Positions 5,845-5,882 of a DNA stretch of 5,882 nucleotides are shown here, piece by piece; positions within the stretch are counted from its first letter, which is position 1, and the number at the start of each line of letters is the position of its first letter. The notes beneath the pieces were generated by a model. That model saw only the letters and a program-made list of their open reading frames with translations. It had not been told where the DNA came from and searched no databases. Source of the DNA: Gammaproteobacteria bacterium (lineage in GTDB: Bacteria; Pseudomonadota; Gammaproteobacteria; HK1); the NCBI GenBank assembly GCA_020444775.1, contig JAGRHX010000010.1, forward strand, positions 1 to 5,882, in the 5' to 3' direction. A program made the position numbers and the translations under genes.

Positions 5845-5882
5845 GATCGGCGGCTCAGGGCAGTTGCGTGTCAATCTGAGGC

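Noticed and set aside
5854..5874. Perfect minus-strand TTGACA -35 hexamer near the right edge
   Set aside because: No acceptable -10 follows at 16-18 bases; the corresponding hexamer is close to GCCGAT.

Overview
The window is dense, GC-rich bacterial chromosomal DNA with long opposite-strand shadow frames, as expected at this GC content. Gene families and style suggest a Pseudomonadota, most likely a high-GC gammaproteobacterium. That assignment is inferred from the protein families (glutathione-linked S-formylglutathione hydrolase, NtaA/DmoA-type flavin monooxygenases, an RpsA-like S1-domain protein), not from a marker gene. I see no tRNA, rRNA, CRISPR array, insertion sequence or phage gene.

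Layout from left to right. (1) 1-627, + strand: the C-terminal half of an LLM-class (luciferase-like) FMN-dependent monooxygenase, cut by the window edge. (2) 693-1880, - strand: a 12-helix MFS transporter, convergent with gene 1, probably starting at TTG. (3) 1881-2137: a divergent intergenic region. (4) 2138-3343, + strand: a 401-residue protein of four S1 RNA-binding domains, collinear with domains 1-4 of ribosomal protein S1. (5) 3380-4225, - strand: S-formylglutathione hydrolase, convergent with the S1 gene and separated from it by a perfect GC-rich stem-loop. (6) 4388-5689, - strand: a full-length LLM-class monooxygenase of the NtaA/SnaA/DszA/DmoA group, 162 bases upstream of the hydrolase gene and in the same direction. 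(7) 5690-5882: its upstream region, with a possible promoter and inverted repeats.

The most interesting link is between the full-length monooxygenase and the S-formylglutathione hydrolase. Several enzymes of this monooxygenase group cleave C-S or C-N bonds, and dimethylsulfide monooxygenase (DmoA) releases formaldehyde. Glutathione-dependent formaldehyde oxidation needs S-formylglutathione hydrolase, so the pair could be a small module for using a methylated sulfur or nitrogen compound and removing the formaldehyde. This is inference: the flavin reductase partner and the glutathione-dependent formaldehyde dehydrogenase are not in the window. The second, partial LLM monooxygenase and the MFS transporter suit a locus for scavenging or degrading small organic compounds, but no substrate can be named. 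No clearly unprecedented system is visible.
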